Shown here: positions 1 through 12,427 of the stretch, piece after piece
How the letters are laid out: every line of letters begins with the position of its first letter
Position numbering within the stretch: the stretch's first letter is position 1
Assembly (NCBI GenBank): GCA_036172665.1
Contig: JAYKNF010000059.1
Span: 58,532 to 122,531, forward strand
Source of the DNA: Prosopocoilus inquinatus
Taxonomy: Eukaryota > Arthropoda > Insecta > Coleoptera > Lucanidae
DNA: 64,000 bases
Direction of reading: 5' to 3'
The notes under the pieces: model-generated
The model's database searches: none
What the model was told of the DNA's origin: nothing
Seen by the model: the letters and a program-made list of their open reading frames with translations, nothing else
Position numbers and translations under genes: made by a program

Positions 1-84
1 CTGATGTGAGATACAAAGTTTTTGGACGCAGCAGTAGCTGGAAATAGTTTAGAACGAAAAAACACGTATTAGCGTTGTTCCTGT
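1..84 (+). repeat. Partial monomer at left edge (A type)
   Basis: This is the last 84 bp of an A-type unit, with ACAAAGTTTTTGG, AGTAGCTGG and the A-rich AGAACGAAAAAAC tail. It is cut by the window edge, so the array extends to the left. Confidence 0.95.
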
Positions 85-680
85 GATGTATCTAATCGAT
101 CCTTACTTAGCTACTATGTTATTTGACGTTTCGATGGACTCCAGTAACTCTAATGTGAGATACGAAATTTTCGGACGCAGCAGCAGCTGGAAATAGTTTT
201 AAACGAAACAACACATATTAGCGTTGTTCCTGTGATGTAACTAATCGATCCTTACTCATCTATCATGTTATTTGACGTTTGGACGGACTCCAGTAACTCT
301 GATGAGAGATACGACGTTTTTGGACGCAGCAGGAGCTGGAAATAGTTTTAAATGAAACAACACGTATTAGCGTTGTTCCTGTGCTGTATCTAATCAATCC
401 TTACTCATCTAACATGTTATTTGGCGTTTCGATGGACTCCAGTAACTTTGATGTGAGATACGAAGTTCTCGGACGCAGCTGAAGCTGGAAATTGTTTTAA
501 GCGAAACAACACGTATTAGCGTTGTTCCTGTGATGTATCTAATCGATCCTTACTCATCTATCATGTTATTTGTCGTTTCGATGGACTCCAGTAGCTCTGA
601 TGTGAGATACGACGTTTTCGGACGCAGCAGAAGCTGGAAATAGTTTTAAACGAAACAACACGCATTAGCGTTGTTCCTGT

Positions 681-2269
681 GATGTATCTAATCGATCCTT
701 ACTCATCTAACATGTTATTTGGCGTTTCGATGGACTCCAGTAACTTTGATGTGAGATACGAAGTTCTCGGACGCAGCTGAAGCTGGAAATTGTTTTAAGC
801 GAAACAACACGTATTAGCGTTGTTCCTGTGATGTATCTAATCGATCCTTACTCATCTATCATGTTATTTGACGTTTGGATGGGCTCCAGTAACTCTGAAG
901 TGAGATACGAAGTTCTCGGACGCAGCTGAAGCTGGAAATAGTTTTAAACGAAACAACACGCATTAGCGTTGTTCCTGTGATGTATCTAATCGATCCTTAC
1001 TCATCTATCATGTTATTTGACGTTTGGATGGACTCCAGTAACTCTGATGTGAGATACGAAATTATCGGACGCAGCAGAAGCTGGAAATAGTTTTAAATGA
1101 AACAACACGCATTAGCGTTGTTCCTGTGATGTATCTAATCGATCCTTACTCACCTATCATGTTATTTGACGTTTGGATGGGCTCCAGTAACTCTGAAGTG
1201 AGATACGAAGTTCTCGGACGCAGCTGAAGCTGGAAATAGTTTTAAACGAAACAACACGCATTAGCGTTGTTCCTGTGATGTATCTAATCGATACTTACTC
1301 ATCTATCATGTTATTTGACGTTTCGATGGACTCCAGTAACTCTAATGTGAGAAACGAAATTTTCGGACGCAGCAGAAGCTGGAAATAGTTTTAAACGAAA
1401 CAACACGCATTAGCGTTGTTCCTGTGATGTATCTAATCGATCCTTACTCATCTATCATGTTATTTGACGTTTGGATGGACTCCAGTAACTCTGATGTGAG
1501 ATACGAAATTATCGGACGCAGCAGAAGCTGGAAATAGTTTTAAATGAAACAACACGCATTAGCGTTGTTCCTGTGATGTATCTAATCGATACTTACTCAT
1601 CTATCATGTTATTTGGCGTTTCGATGGACTCCAGTAGCTCTGATGTGAGATACGACGTTTTCGGACGCAGCAGAAGCTGGAAATAGTTTTAAACGAAACA
1701 ACACGCATTAGCGTTGTTCCTGTGATGTATCTAATCGATCCTTACTCATCTATCATGTTATTTGACGTTTGGATGGACTCCAGTAACTCTGATGTGAGAT
1801 ACGAAATTATCGGACGCAGCAGAAGCTGGAAATAGTTTTAAATGAAACAACACGCATTAGCGTTGTGCCTGTGATGTATCTAATCGATCCTTACTCATCT
1901 ATCATGTTATTTGACGTTTCGATGGACTCTAGTAACTCTGATGTGATATACGAAGTTTTTGGACGCAGCAGGAGCTAGAAATAGTTTTAAACGAAACAAC
2001 ACGTATTAGCGTTGTTCCTGTGATGTATCTAATCGATCCTTACTCATCTATCATGTTATTTGACGTTTGGATGGACTCCAGTATCTCTGATGTGAGATAC
2101 GAAATTTTCGGACGCAGCAGAAGCTGGTAATAGTTTTAAACGAAACAACACGCATTAGCGTTGTTCCTGTGATGTATCTAAACAATCCTTACTTATCTAA
2201 CATGTTATTTGACGTTTGGATGGACTCCAGTAAGTCTGATGTGAGATACAAAGTTTTTGGACGCAGCAG
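681..2269 (+). repeat. Ten-to-eleven monomer string, copy 1 (partner 9746-11334)
   Basis: The order E-F-G-F'-H-G-K-G-L-N-O is the same as at 9746-11334, offset 9,065 bp (61 x 149 minus 24; the 24 is the net of the 76-bp and 198-bp units lying between). Both copies share the rare AAATTGTTTT variant in the E unit and GTTGTGCCTG before L. Homology stops in the O unit, where this copy switches to an A-type end (AGTAGCTGG) while the other stays AGGAGCTGG. Confidence 0.88.
1277..2021 (+). repeat. Five-mer H-G-K-G-L, copy 1 (745 bp)
   Basis: A five-monomer string, found again at 3065-3809 and 10342-11086. All three copies have GAGAAACG in H, GTTGTGCCTG after the second G, and TGATATACG in L, so they are copies by descent and not chance orderings. 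Confidence 0.88.
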
Positions 2270-3064
2270 TAGCTGGAAATAGTTTAGAACGAAAAAGCAC
2301 GTATTAGCGTTGTTCCTGTGATGTATCTAATCGATCCTTACTTAGCTACTATGTTATTTGACGTTTCGATGGACTCCAGTAACTCTAATGTGAGATACGA
2401 AATTTTCGGACGCAGCAGCAGCTGGAAATAGTTTTAAACGAAACAACACATATTAGCGTTGTTCCTGTGATGTAACTAATCGATCCTTACTCACCTATCA
2501 TGTTATTTGACGTTTGGATGGGCTCCAGTAACTCTGAAGTGAGATACGAAGTTCTCGGACGCAGCTGAAGCTGGAAATAGTTTTAAACGAAACAACACGC
2601 ATTAGCGTTGTTCCTGTGATGTATCTAATCGATCCTTACTCATCTATCATGTTATTTGACGTTTGGATGGACTCCAGTAAGTCTGATGTGAGATACAAAG
2701 TTTTTGGACGCAGCAGGAGCTAGAAATAGTTTTAAACGAAACAACACGTATTAGCGTTGTTCCTGTGCTGTATCTAATCGATCCTTACTCATCTATCATC
2801 TTATTTGGCGTTTCGATGGACTCCAGTAGCTCTGATGTGAGATACGACGTTTTCGGACGCAGCAGAAGCTGGAAATAGTTTTAAACGAAACAACACGCAT
2901 TAGCGTTGTTCCTGTGATGTATCTAATCGATCCTTACTCACCTATCATGTTATTTGACGTTTGGATGGGCTCCAGTAACTCTGAAGTGAGATACGAAGTT
3001 CTCGGACGCATCTGAAGCTGGAAATAGTTTTAAACGAAACAACACGCATTAGCGTTGTTCCTGT

Positions 3065-3809
3065 GATGTATCTAATCGATACTTACTCATCTATCATGTT
3101 ATTTGACGTTTCGATGGACTCCAGTAACTCTAATGTGAGAAACGAAATTTTCGGACGCAGCAGAAGCTGGAAATAGTTTTAAACGAAACAACACGCATTA
3201 GCGTTGTTCCTGTGATGTATCTAATCGATCCTTACTCATCTATCATGTTATTTGACGTTTGGATGGACTCCAGTAACTCTGATGTGAGATACGAAATTAT
3301 CGGACGCAGCAGAAGCTGGAAATAGTTTTAAATGAAACAACACGCATTAGCGTTGTTCCTGTGATGTATCTAATCGATACTTACTCATCTATCATGTTAT
3401 TTGGCGTTTCGATGGACTCCAGTAGCTCTGATGTGAGATACGACGTTTTCGGACGCAGCAGAAGCTGGAAATAGTTTTAAACGAAACAACACGCATTAGC
3501 GTTGTTCCTGTGATGTATCTAATCGATCCTTACTCATCTATCATGTTATATGACGTTTGGATGGACTCCAGTAACTCTGATGTGAGATACGAAATTATCG
3601 GACGCAGCAGAAGCTGGAAATAGTTTTAAATGAAACAACACGCATTAGCGTTGTGCCTGTGATGTATCTAATCGATCCTTACTCATCTATCATGTTATTT
3701 GACGTTTCGATGGACTCTAGTAACTCTGATGTGATATACGAAGTTTTTGGACGCAGCAGGAGCTAGAAATAGTTTTAAACGAAACAACACGTATTAGCGT
3801 TGTTCCTGT
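3065..3809 (+). repeat. Five-mer H-G-K-G-L, copy 2
   Basis: Same five-monomer order as 1277-2021, 1,788 bp (12 monomers) downstream. A private change is TTATATGACG in the second G unit near 3548, where the other copies read TTATTTGACG. It is followed directly by P-Q and then another G-L pair. Confidence 0.88.
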
Positions 3810-6800
3810 GATGTATCTAATCGATCCTTACTCATCTATCATGTTATTTGACGTTTGGATGGACTCCAGTAAGTCTGATGTGAGATACAAAGTTTTTGGA
3901 CGCAGCAGGAGCTAGAAATAGTTTTAAACGAAACAACACGTATTAGCGTTGTTCCTGTGCTGTATCTAATCGATCCTTACTCATCTATCATCTTATTTGG
4001 CGTTTCGATGGACTCCAGTAGCTCTGATGTGAGATACGACGTTTTCGGACGCAGCAGAAGCTGGAAATAGTTTTAAACGAAACAACACGCATTAGCGTTG
4101 TTCCTGTGATGTATCTAATCGATCCTTACTCATCTATCATGTTATTTGACGTTTGGATGGACTCCAGTAACTCTGATGTGAGATACGAAATTATCGGACG
4201 CAGCAGAAGCTGGAAATAGTTTTAAATGAAACAACACGCATTAGCGTTGTGCCTGTGATGTATCTAATCGATCCTTACTCATCTATCATGTTATTTGACG
4301 TTTCGATGGACTCTAGTAACTCTGATGTGATATACGAAGTTTTTGGACGCAGCAGGAGCTAGAAATAGTTTTAAACGAAACAACACGTATTAGCGTTGTT
4401 CCTGTGATGTATCTAATCGATCCTTACTCATCTATCATGTTATTTGACGTTTGGACGGACTCCAGTAACTCTGATGTGAGATACAAAGTTATCGGACGCA
4501 GCAGAAGCTGGAAATAGTTTTAAACGAAACAACACGCATTAGCGTTGTTCCTGTGATGTATCTAATCGATCCTTACTCATCTATCATGTTATTTGACGTT
4601 TGGACGGACTCCAGTAACTCTGATGTGAGATACAAAGTTATCGGACGCAGCAGAAGCTAAAAATTGTTTTAAACGAAACAACACGTATTAGCGTTGTTCC
4701 TGTGATGTATCTAATCGATCCTTACTCATCTATCATGTTATTTGACGTTTGGATGGGCTCCAGTAACTCTGAAGTGAGATACGAAGTTATCGGACGCAGC
4801 AGAAGCTGGAAATAGTTTTAAACGAAACAACACGTATTAGCGTTGTTCCTGTGATGTATCTAATTGATCCTTACTCATCTATCATGTTATTTGACGTTTG
4901 GATGGACTCCAGTAACTCTGATGTGAGATACAAAGTTTTTGGACGCAGCAGAAGCTGGAAATAGTTTTGAACGAAACAACACGTATTAGCGTTGTTCCTG
5001 TGATGTATCTAATCGATCCCTACTTAGCTACTATGTTATTTGACGTTTCGATGGACTCCAGTAACTCTAATGTGAGATACGAAATTTTCGGACGCAGCAG
5101 CAGCTGGAAATAGTTTTAAACGAAACAACACATATTAGCGTTGTTCCTGTGATGTAACTAATCGATCCTTACTCATCTATCATGTTATTTGACGTTTGGA
5201 CGGACTCCAGTAACTCTGATGAGAGATACAAAGTTCTCGGACGCAGTAGAAGCTGGAAATAGTTTTGAACGAAACAACACGTATTAGCGTTGTTCCTGTG
5301 ATGTATCTAAACGATTCTTACTTATCTAACATGTTATTTGACGTTTGGATGGACTCCAGTAAGTCTGATGTGAGATACAAAGTTTTTGGACGCAGCAGGA
5401 GCTGGAAATAGTTTTAAACGAAACAACACGTATCAGCGTTGTTCCTGTGCTGTATCTAATCGATCCTTACTAATCTGTCATGTTATTTGGCGTTTCGATG
5501 GACTCCAGTAGCTCTGATGTGAGATACGACGTTTTCGGACGCAGCAGAAGCTCTAAATAGCTTTAAAAGAAACAACACGCATTAGCGTTGTTCCTGTGAT
5601 GTATCTAATCGATCCTTACTCATCTATCATGTTATTTGGCGTTTCGATGGACTCCAGTAACTTTGATGTGAGATACGAAGTTCTCGGACGCAGCTGAAGC
5701 TGGAAATAGTTTTAAATGAAACAACACGTATTAGCGTTGTTCCTGTGATGTATCTAATCGATCCTTACTCATCTATCATGTTATTTGGCGTTTCGATGGA
5801 CTCCAGTAACTTTGATGTGAGATACGAAGTTCTCGGACGCAGCTGAAGCTGGAAATAGTTTTAAACGAAACAACACGTATTAGCGTTGTTCCTGTGATGT
5901 ATCTAATCGATCCTTACTTATCTATCATGTTATTTGACGTTTCGATGGACTCCAGTAACTATGATGTGAGATACGAAATTTTCGGACGCAGCAGAAGCTG
6001 GAAATAGTTTTAAACGAAACAACACGCATTAGCGTTGTTCCTGTGATGTACCTAATCGATCCTTACTCATCTGTCATGTTATTTGGCGTTTCGATGGACT
6101 CCAGTAACTCTGATGTGAGATACGAAATTTTCGGACGCAGCAGAAGCTGGAAATAGTTTTGAACGAAACAACACGCATTAGCGTTGTTCCTGTGATGTAT
6201 CTAAACGATCCTTACTTATCTATCATGTTATTTGATATTACGATGGACTCCAGTAACTCTGATGTGAGATAAGAAGTTTTCGAACGCAGCAGAAGCTGGA
6301 AATAGTTTTAAGCGAAACAACACGTATTAGCGTTGTTCCTGTGATGTATCTAATCGATCCTTACTCATCTATCATGTTATTTGACGTTTGAATGGACTCC
6401 AGTAACTCTGGTGTGAGATACAAATTTCTCGGACGCAGCAGAAGCTGGAAATAGTTTTGAACGAAACAACACGTATTAGCGTTGTTCCTGTGATGTATCT
6501 AATCGATCCTTACTCATCTATCATGTTATTTGACGTTTGGACGGACTCCAGTAACTCTGATGTGAGATACAAAGTTATCGGACGCAGCAGAAGCTGGAAA
6601 TAGTTTTAAACGATACAACACGTATTAGCGTTGTTCCTGTGATGTATCTAATTGATCCTTACTCATCTATCATGTTATTTGACGTTTGGATGGACTCCAG
6701 TAACTCTGATGTGAGATACAAAGTTTTTGGACGCAGCAGAAGCTGGAAATAGTTTTGAACGAAACAACACGTATTAGCGTTGTTCCTGTTATGTATCTAA

Positions 6801-6938
6801 TCGATCCCTACTTAGCTACTATGTTATTTGACGTTTCGATGGACTCCAGTAACTTTGATGTGAGATACGAAATTTTCGGACGCAGCAGAAGCTGGAAATA
6901 GTTTTAAATGAAACAACACGCATTAGCGTTGTTCCTGT

Positions 6939-7014
6939 GATGTATGTAATCGATCCTTACTCATCTATCATGTTATTTGACGTTTCAAACAACACGTATT
7001 AGCGTTGTTCCTGT
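6939..7014 (+). repeat. Truncated 76-bp monomer (73-bp deletion)
   Basis: The unit runs normally to TTATTTGACGTTTC near 6987 and then joins straight to AAACAACACGTATT, skipping 73 bp that include the GACTCCAGTA, GGACGCAGC and GGAAATAG landmarks. I see no more than about one base of microhomology at the joint. It is the only unit missing about half its length. Confidence 0.95.
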
Positions 7015-7610
7015 GCTGTATCTAATCGATCCTTACTCATCTATCATGTTATTTGGCGTTTCGATGGACTCCAGTAACTATGATGTGAGATACGAAATTT
7101 TCGGACGCAGCAGAAGCTGGAAATAGTTTTAAACGAAACAACACGCATTAGCGTTGTTCCTGTGATGTATCTAATCGATCCTTACTCATCTGTCATGTTA
7201 TTTGACGTTTCGATGGACTCTAGTAACTCTGATGTGAGATACGAAGTTTTTGGACGCAGCAAGAGCTGGAAATACTTTTAAACGAAACAACACGTATTAG
7301 CGTTATTCCTGTGATGTATCTAATCGATCCTTACTCATCTATCATGTTATTTGACGTTTGGATGGACTCCAGTATCTCTGATGTGAGATACGAAATTTTC
7401 GGACGCAGCAGAAGCTGGAAATAGTTTAAAACGAAACAACACGCATTAGCGTTGTTCCTGTGATGTATCTAAACGATCCTTACTTATCTAACATGTTATT
7501 TGACGTTTGGATGGACTCCAGTAAGTCTGATGTAGGATACAAAGTCCTCGGAAGCAGCAGAAGCTGGAAATAGTTTTAAACGAAACAACACGCATTAGCG
7601 TTGTTCCTGT

Positions 7611-7808
7611 GATGTATCTAATCGATCCTTACTCATCTATCATGTTATTTGGCGTTTCGATGGACTCCAGTAACTCTGATGTGAGATACGACGTTTCGGA
7701 CGCAGCAGCAGCTGGAAATAGTTTTAAACGAAAGAAACGAAATTTTCGGACGCAGCAGAAGCTGGAAATAGTTTTAAACGAAACAACACGCATTAGCGTT
7801 GTTCCTGT
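7611..7808 (+). repeat. Elongated 198-bp monomer with internal duplication
   Basis: The unit proceeds to TTTTAAACGAAA (7733), then jumps back to GAAACGAAATTTTCGG, a signature of H-type monomers, and replays the last part of the unit. The 8-mer AAACGAAA lies on both sides of the joint (7726-7733 and 7735-7742). One T is also missing in GACGTTTCGG near 7695. The net change is +49. The rearrangement opens a 103-codon frame (7609-7920), which begins at GTG and is not judged coding. Confidence 0.93.
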
Positions 7809-8255
7809 GATGTATCTAATCGATCCTTACTCATCTATCATGTTATTTGACGTTTGGATGGACTCCAGTAACTCTGATGTGAGATACGAAATTATCGGAC
7901 GCAGCAGAAGCTGGAAATAGTTTTAAATGAAACAACACGCATTAGCGTTGTTCCTGTGATGTATCTAATCGATCCTTACTCATCTATCATGTTATTTGAC
8001 GTTTGGATGGACTCCAGTAAGTCTGATGTGAGATACAAAGTTTTTGGACGCAGCAGGAGCTGGAAATAGTTTTAAACGAAACAACACGTATTAGCGTTGT
8101 TCCTGTGCTGTATCTAATCGATCCTTACTTATCTATCATGTTATTTGACGTTTCGATGCACTCCAGTAACTCTGATGTGAGATACGAAGTTTTCGGACGC
8201 AGCAGAAGCTGGAAATAGTTTTAAACGAAACAACACGTATTAGCGTTGTTCCTGG
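7809..8255 (+). repeat. Three monomers G-I-J
   Basis: These three regular 149-bp units bring the array back from the divergent stretch to ordinary family 1 order. The final J (GCTG start, CGATGCACTCC) leads into the CCTGGG-started A unit, the J-to-A joint found throughout the family 1 HORs. Confidence 0.88.
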
Positions 8256-9298
8256 GATGTATCTAATCGATCCTTACTCATCTATCATGTTATTTGACGT
8301 TTGGATGGACTCCAGTAACTCTGATGTGAGATACAAAGTTTTTGGACGCAGCAGTAGCTGGAAATAGTTTAGAACGAAAAAACACGTATTAGCGTTGTTC
8401 CTGTGATGTATCTAATCGATCCTTACTTAGCTACTATGTTATTTGACGTTTCGATGGACTCCAGTAACTCTAATGTGAGATACGAAATTTTCGGACGCAG
8501 CAGCAGCTGGAAATAGTTTTAAACGAAACAACACATATTAGCGTTGTTCCTGTGATGTAACTAATCGATCCTTACTCATCTATCATCTTATTTGGCGTTT
8601 CGATGGACTCCAGTAGCTCTGATGTGAGATACAACGTTTTCGGACGCAGCAGAAGCTGGAAATAGTTTTAAACGAAACAACACGCATTAGCGTTGTTCCT
8701 GTGCTGTATCTAATCGATCCTTACTCATCTATCATCTTATTTGGCGTTTCGATGGACTCCAGTAGCTCTGATGTGAGATACAACGTTTTCGGACGCAGCA
8801 GAAGCTGGAAATAGTTTTAAACGAAACAACACGCATTAGCGTTGTTCCTGTGATGTATCTAATCGATCCTTACTCATCTATCATGTTATTTGACGTTTCG
8901 ATGGACTCCAGTAACTCTAATGTGAGAAACGAAATTTTCGGACGCAGCAGAAGCTGGAAATAGTTTTAAACGAAACAACACGCATTAGCGTTGTTCCTGT
9001 GATGTATCTAATCGATCCTTACTCATCTATCATGTTATTTGACGTTTGGATGGACTCCAGTAAGTCTGATGTGAGATACAAAGTTTTTGGACGCAGCAGG
9101 AGCTGGAAATAGTTTTAAACGAAACAACACGTATTAGCGTTGTTCCTGTGCTGTATCTAATCGATCCTTACTTATCTATCATGTTATTTGACGTTTCGAT
9201 GCACTCCAGTAACTCTGATGTGAGATACGAAGTTTTCGGACGCAGCAGAAGCTGGAAATAGTTTTAAACGAAACAACACGTATTAGCGTTGTTCCTGG
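8256..9298 (+). repeat. Family 1 HOR, 7-monomer form
   Basis: Order A-B-C/Q-Q-H-I-J, 1,043 bp. Compared with the nine-mer it lacks D, E and F and has a Q doublet in their place. It begins with the CCTGGG joint at 8256; the next A unit starts at 9299. Confidence 0.87.
8554..8851 (+). repeat. Single-monomer tandem duplication (Q-Q)
   Basis: Two adjacent Q-type units share the private variant GATACAACGTTTTCGG, where other Q units read GATACGACG. The first begins with the GATGTAACT start of a C unit, so it is a C/Q chimera. The shared private base shows that one was copied from the other. Confidence 0.87.
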
Positions 9299-9745
9299 GA
9301 TGTATCTAATCGATCCTTACTCATCTATCATGTTATTTGACGTTTGGATGGACTCCAGTAACTCTGATGTGAGATACAAAGTTTTTGGACGCAGCAGTAG
9401 CTGGAAATAGTTTAGAACGAAAAAACACGTATTAGCGTTGTTCCTGTGATGTATCTAATCGATCCTTACTTAGCTACTATGTTATTTGACGTTTCGATGG
9501 ACTCCAGTAACTCTAATGTGAGATACGAAATTTTCGGACGCAGCAGCAGCTGGAAATAGTTTTAAACGAAACAACACATATTAGCGTTGTTCCTGTGATG
9601 TAACTAATCGATCCTTACTCATCTATCATGTTATTTGACGTTTGGACGGACTCCAGTAACTCTGATGAGAGATACGACGTTTTTGGACGCAGCAGGAGCT
9701 GGAAATAGTTTTAAACGAAACAACACGCATTAGCGTTGTTCCTGT

Positions 9746-11334
9746 GATGTATCTAATCGATCCTTACTCATCTAACATGTTATTTGGCGTTTCGATGGAC
9801 TCCAGTAACTTTGATGTGAGATACGAAGTTCTCGGACGCAGCTGAAGCTGGAAATTGTTTTAAACGAAACAACACGTATTAGCGTTGTTCCTGTGATGTA
9901 TCTAATCGATCCTTACTCATCTATCATGTTATTTGACGTTTGGATGGGCTCCAGTAACTCTGAAGTGAGATACGAAGTTCTCGGACGCAGCTGAAGCTGG
10001 AAATAGTTTTAAACGAAACAACACGCATTAGCGTTGTTCCTGTGATGTATCTAATCGATCCTTACTCATCTATCATGTTATTTGACGTTTGGATGGACTC
10101 CAGTAACTCTGATGTGAGATACGAAATTATCGGACGCAGCAGAAGCTGGAAATAGTTTTAAATGAAACAACACGCATTAGCGTTGTTCCTGTGATGTATC
10201 TAATCGATCCTTACTCACCTATCATGTTATTTGACGTTTGGATGGGCTCCAGTAACTCTGAAGTGAGATACGAAGTTCTCGGACGCAGCTGAAGCTGGAA
10301 ATAGTTTTAAACGAAACAACACGCATTAGCGTTGTTCCTGTGATGTATCTAATCGATACTTACTCATCTATCATGTTATTTGACGTTTCGATGGACTCCA
10401 GTAACTCTAATGTGAGAAACGAAATTTTCGGACGCAGCAGAAGCTGGAAATAGTTTTAAACGAAACAACACGCATTAGCGTTGTTCCTGTGATGTATCTA
10501 ATCGATCCTTACTCATCTATCATGTTATTTGACGTTTGGATGGACTCCAGTAACTCTGATGTGAGATACGAAATTATCGGACGCAGCAGAAGCTGGAAAT
10601 AGTTTTAAATGAAACAACACGCATTAGCGTTGTTCCTGTGATGTATCTAATCGATACTTACTCATCTATCATGTTATTTGGCGTTTCGATGGACTCCAGT
10701 AGCTCTGATGTGAGATACGACGTTTTCGGACGCAGCAGAAGCTGGAAATAGTTTTAAACGAAACAACACGCATTAGCGTTGTTCCTGTGATGTATCTAAT
10801 CGATCCTTACTCATCTATCATGTTATTTGACGTTTGGATGGACTCCAGTAACTCTGATGTGAGATACGAAATTATCGGACGCAGCAGAAGCTGGAAATAG
10901 TTTTAAATGAAACAACACGCATTAGCGTTGTGCCTGTGATGTATCTAATCGATCCTTACTCATCTATCATGTTATTTGACGTTTCGATGGACTCTAGTAA
11001 CTCTGATGTGATATACGAAGTTTTTGGACGCAGCAGGAGCTAGAAATAGTTTTAAACGAAACAACACGTATTAGCGTTGTTCCTGTGATGTATCTAATCG
11101 ATCCTTACTCATCTATCATGTTATTTGACGTTTGGATGGACTCCAGTATCTCTGATGTGAGATACGAAATTTTCGGACGCAGCAGAAGCTGGTAATAGTT
11201 TTAAACGAAACAACACGCATTAGCGTTGTTCCTGTGATGTATCTAAACAATCCTTACTTATCTAACATGTTATTTGACGTTTGGATGGACTCCAGTAAGT
11301 CTGATGTGAGATACAAAGTTTTTGGACGCAGCAG
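9746..11334 (+). repeat. Ten-to-eleven monomer string, copy 2 (partner 681-2269)
   Basis: Same order as 681-2269. Here the E unit reads TTTTAAACG after the shared AAATTGT, where the first copy reads TTTTAAGCG. The string continues past the end of homology into F' and T. Confidence 0.88.
10342..11086 (+). repeat. Five-mer H-G-K-G-L, copy 3
   Basis: Third copy of the string seen at 1277 and 3065. It lies inside the longer 9746-11334 duplication, so it is closest to copy 1, and both continue into N and O. Confidence 0.87.
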
Positions 11335-12427
11335 GAGCTGGAAATAGTTTTAAACGAAACAACACGTATTAGCGTTGTTCCTGTGATGTATCTAATCGAT
11401 CCTTACTCACCTATCATGTTATTTGACGTTTGGATGGGCTCCAGTAACTCTGAAGTGAGATACGAAGTTCTCGGACGCAGCTGAAGCTGGAAATAGTTTT
11501 AAACGAAACAACACGCATTAGCGTTGTTCCTGTGATGTATCTAATCGATACTTACTCATCTATCATGTTATTTGGCGTTTCGATGGACTCCAGTAACTCT
11601 AATATGAGAAACGAAATTTTCGGACGCAGCAGAAGCTGGAAATAGTTTTAAACGAAACAACACGCATTAGCGTTGTTCCTGTGATGTATCTAATCGATCC
11701 TTACTCATCTATCATGTTATTTGACGTTTGGATGGACTCCAGTAAGTCTGATGTGAGATACAAAGTTTTTGGACGCAGCAGGAGCTAGAAATAGTTTTAA
11801 ACGAAACAACACGTATTAGCGTTGTTCCTGTGCTGTATCTAATCGATCCTTACTCATCTATCATCTTATTTGGCGTTTCGATGGACTCCAGTAGCTCTGA
11901 TGTGAGATACGACGTTTTCGGACGCAGCAGAAGCTGGAAATAGTTTTAAACGAAACAACACGCATTAGCGTTGTTCCTGTGATGTATCTAATCGATACTT
12001 ACTCATCTATCATGTTATTTGACGTTTCGATGGACTCCAGTAACTCTAATGTGAGAAACGAAATTTTCGGACGCAGCAGAAGCTGGAAATAGTTTTAAAC
12101 GAAACAACACGTATTAGCGTTGTTCCTGGGATGTATCTAATCGATCCTTACTCATCTATCATGTTATTTGACGTTTGGATGGACTCCAGTAACTCTGATG
12201 TGAGATACAAAGTTTTTGGACGCAGCAGGAGCTGGAAATAGTTTTAAACGAAACAACACGTATTAGCGTTGTTCCTGTGCTGTATCTAATCGATCCTTAC
12301 TTATCTATCATGTTATTTGACGTTTCGATGCACACCAGTAACTCTGATGTGAGATACGAAGTTTTCGGACGCAGCAGAAGCTGGAAATAGTTTTAAACGA
12401 AACAACACGTATTAGCGTTGTTCCTGG

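Larger units (their letters stand above)
85..4703 (+). repeat. Family 1 block, 31 monomers, no HOR of fixed length
   Basis: Thirty-one units of exactly 149 bp. The order is B, C, D/E chimera, D, E, F, G, F', H, G, K, G, L, N, O/A chimera, B, C/F' chimera, P, Q, F', H, G, K, G, L, P, Q, G, L and two R units (GGACGG with AAAGTTATCGG). Strings of monomers recur instead of a fixed HOR period: H-G-K-G-L occurs twice and P-Q occurs twice. Several units are chimeras of two types, for example 383-531, which begins as D and continues as E, and 2469-2617, which begins as C and continues as F'. Confidence 0.9.
4704..7808 (+). repeat. Divergent satellite stretch with private variants
   Basis: About 21 units whose variants are often seen nowhere else in the window: TTTGATATTACGATGG and GATAAGAAG in the unit at 6194, GTTTGAATGG and CTCTGGTGTG at 6343, AGCTCTAAATAGC near 5550, GATGTAGGATAC with GGAAGCAGC at 7462. 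It holds the shortest (6939-7014) and longest (7611-7808) units. A recurring A'-B-C'-O' string (4853-5448) links it to the A'-B-C''-O'' string of family 2. It reads like an older, less homogenised part of the array. Confidence 0.8.
9299..12427 (+). repeat. Family 1 block, 19 + 2 monomers
   Basis: Order A-B-C-E-F-G-F'-H-G-K-G-L-N-O-F'-T-P-Q-H, then an A/I chimera (12130, starts CCTGGG but ends AGGAGCTGG) and J (12279). D is missing after C. The J carries a private CGATGCACACC near 12330. The run L-N-O-F'-T-P-Q-H recurs at 30298-31489. Confidence 0.87.

Noticed and set aside
1..149. CENP-B box in the monomer
   Set aside because: The nearest candidates around TTTTCGGACGCAGC and AAACGAAAC lack the required A and CGGG positions on either strand.
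1..149. Dimeric origin of the monomer from a unit of about 70 bp
   Set aside because: GATGT recurs at monomer positions 1 and 68, and GTATCT/AGATAC form a short inverted pair, but the flanking sequence of the halves does not align.
7609..7920. 103-codon open frame
   Set aside because: It starts at GTG, spans the rearranged 198-bp unit and encodes only frame-shifted satellite. 149 is not a multiple of 3, so each monomer is read in a different frame and stops recur. There is no promoter, conserved domain or neighbouring gene.
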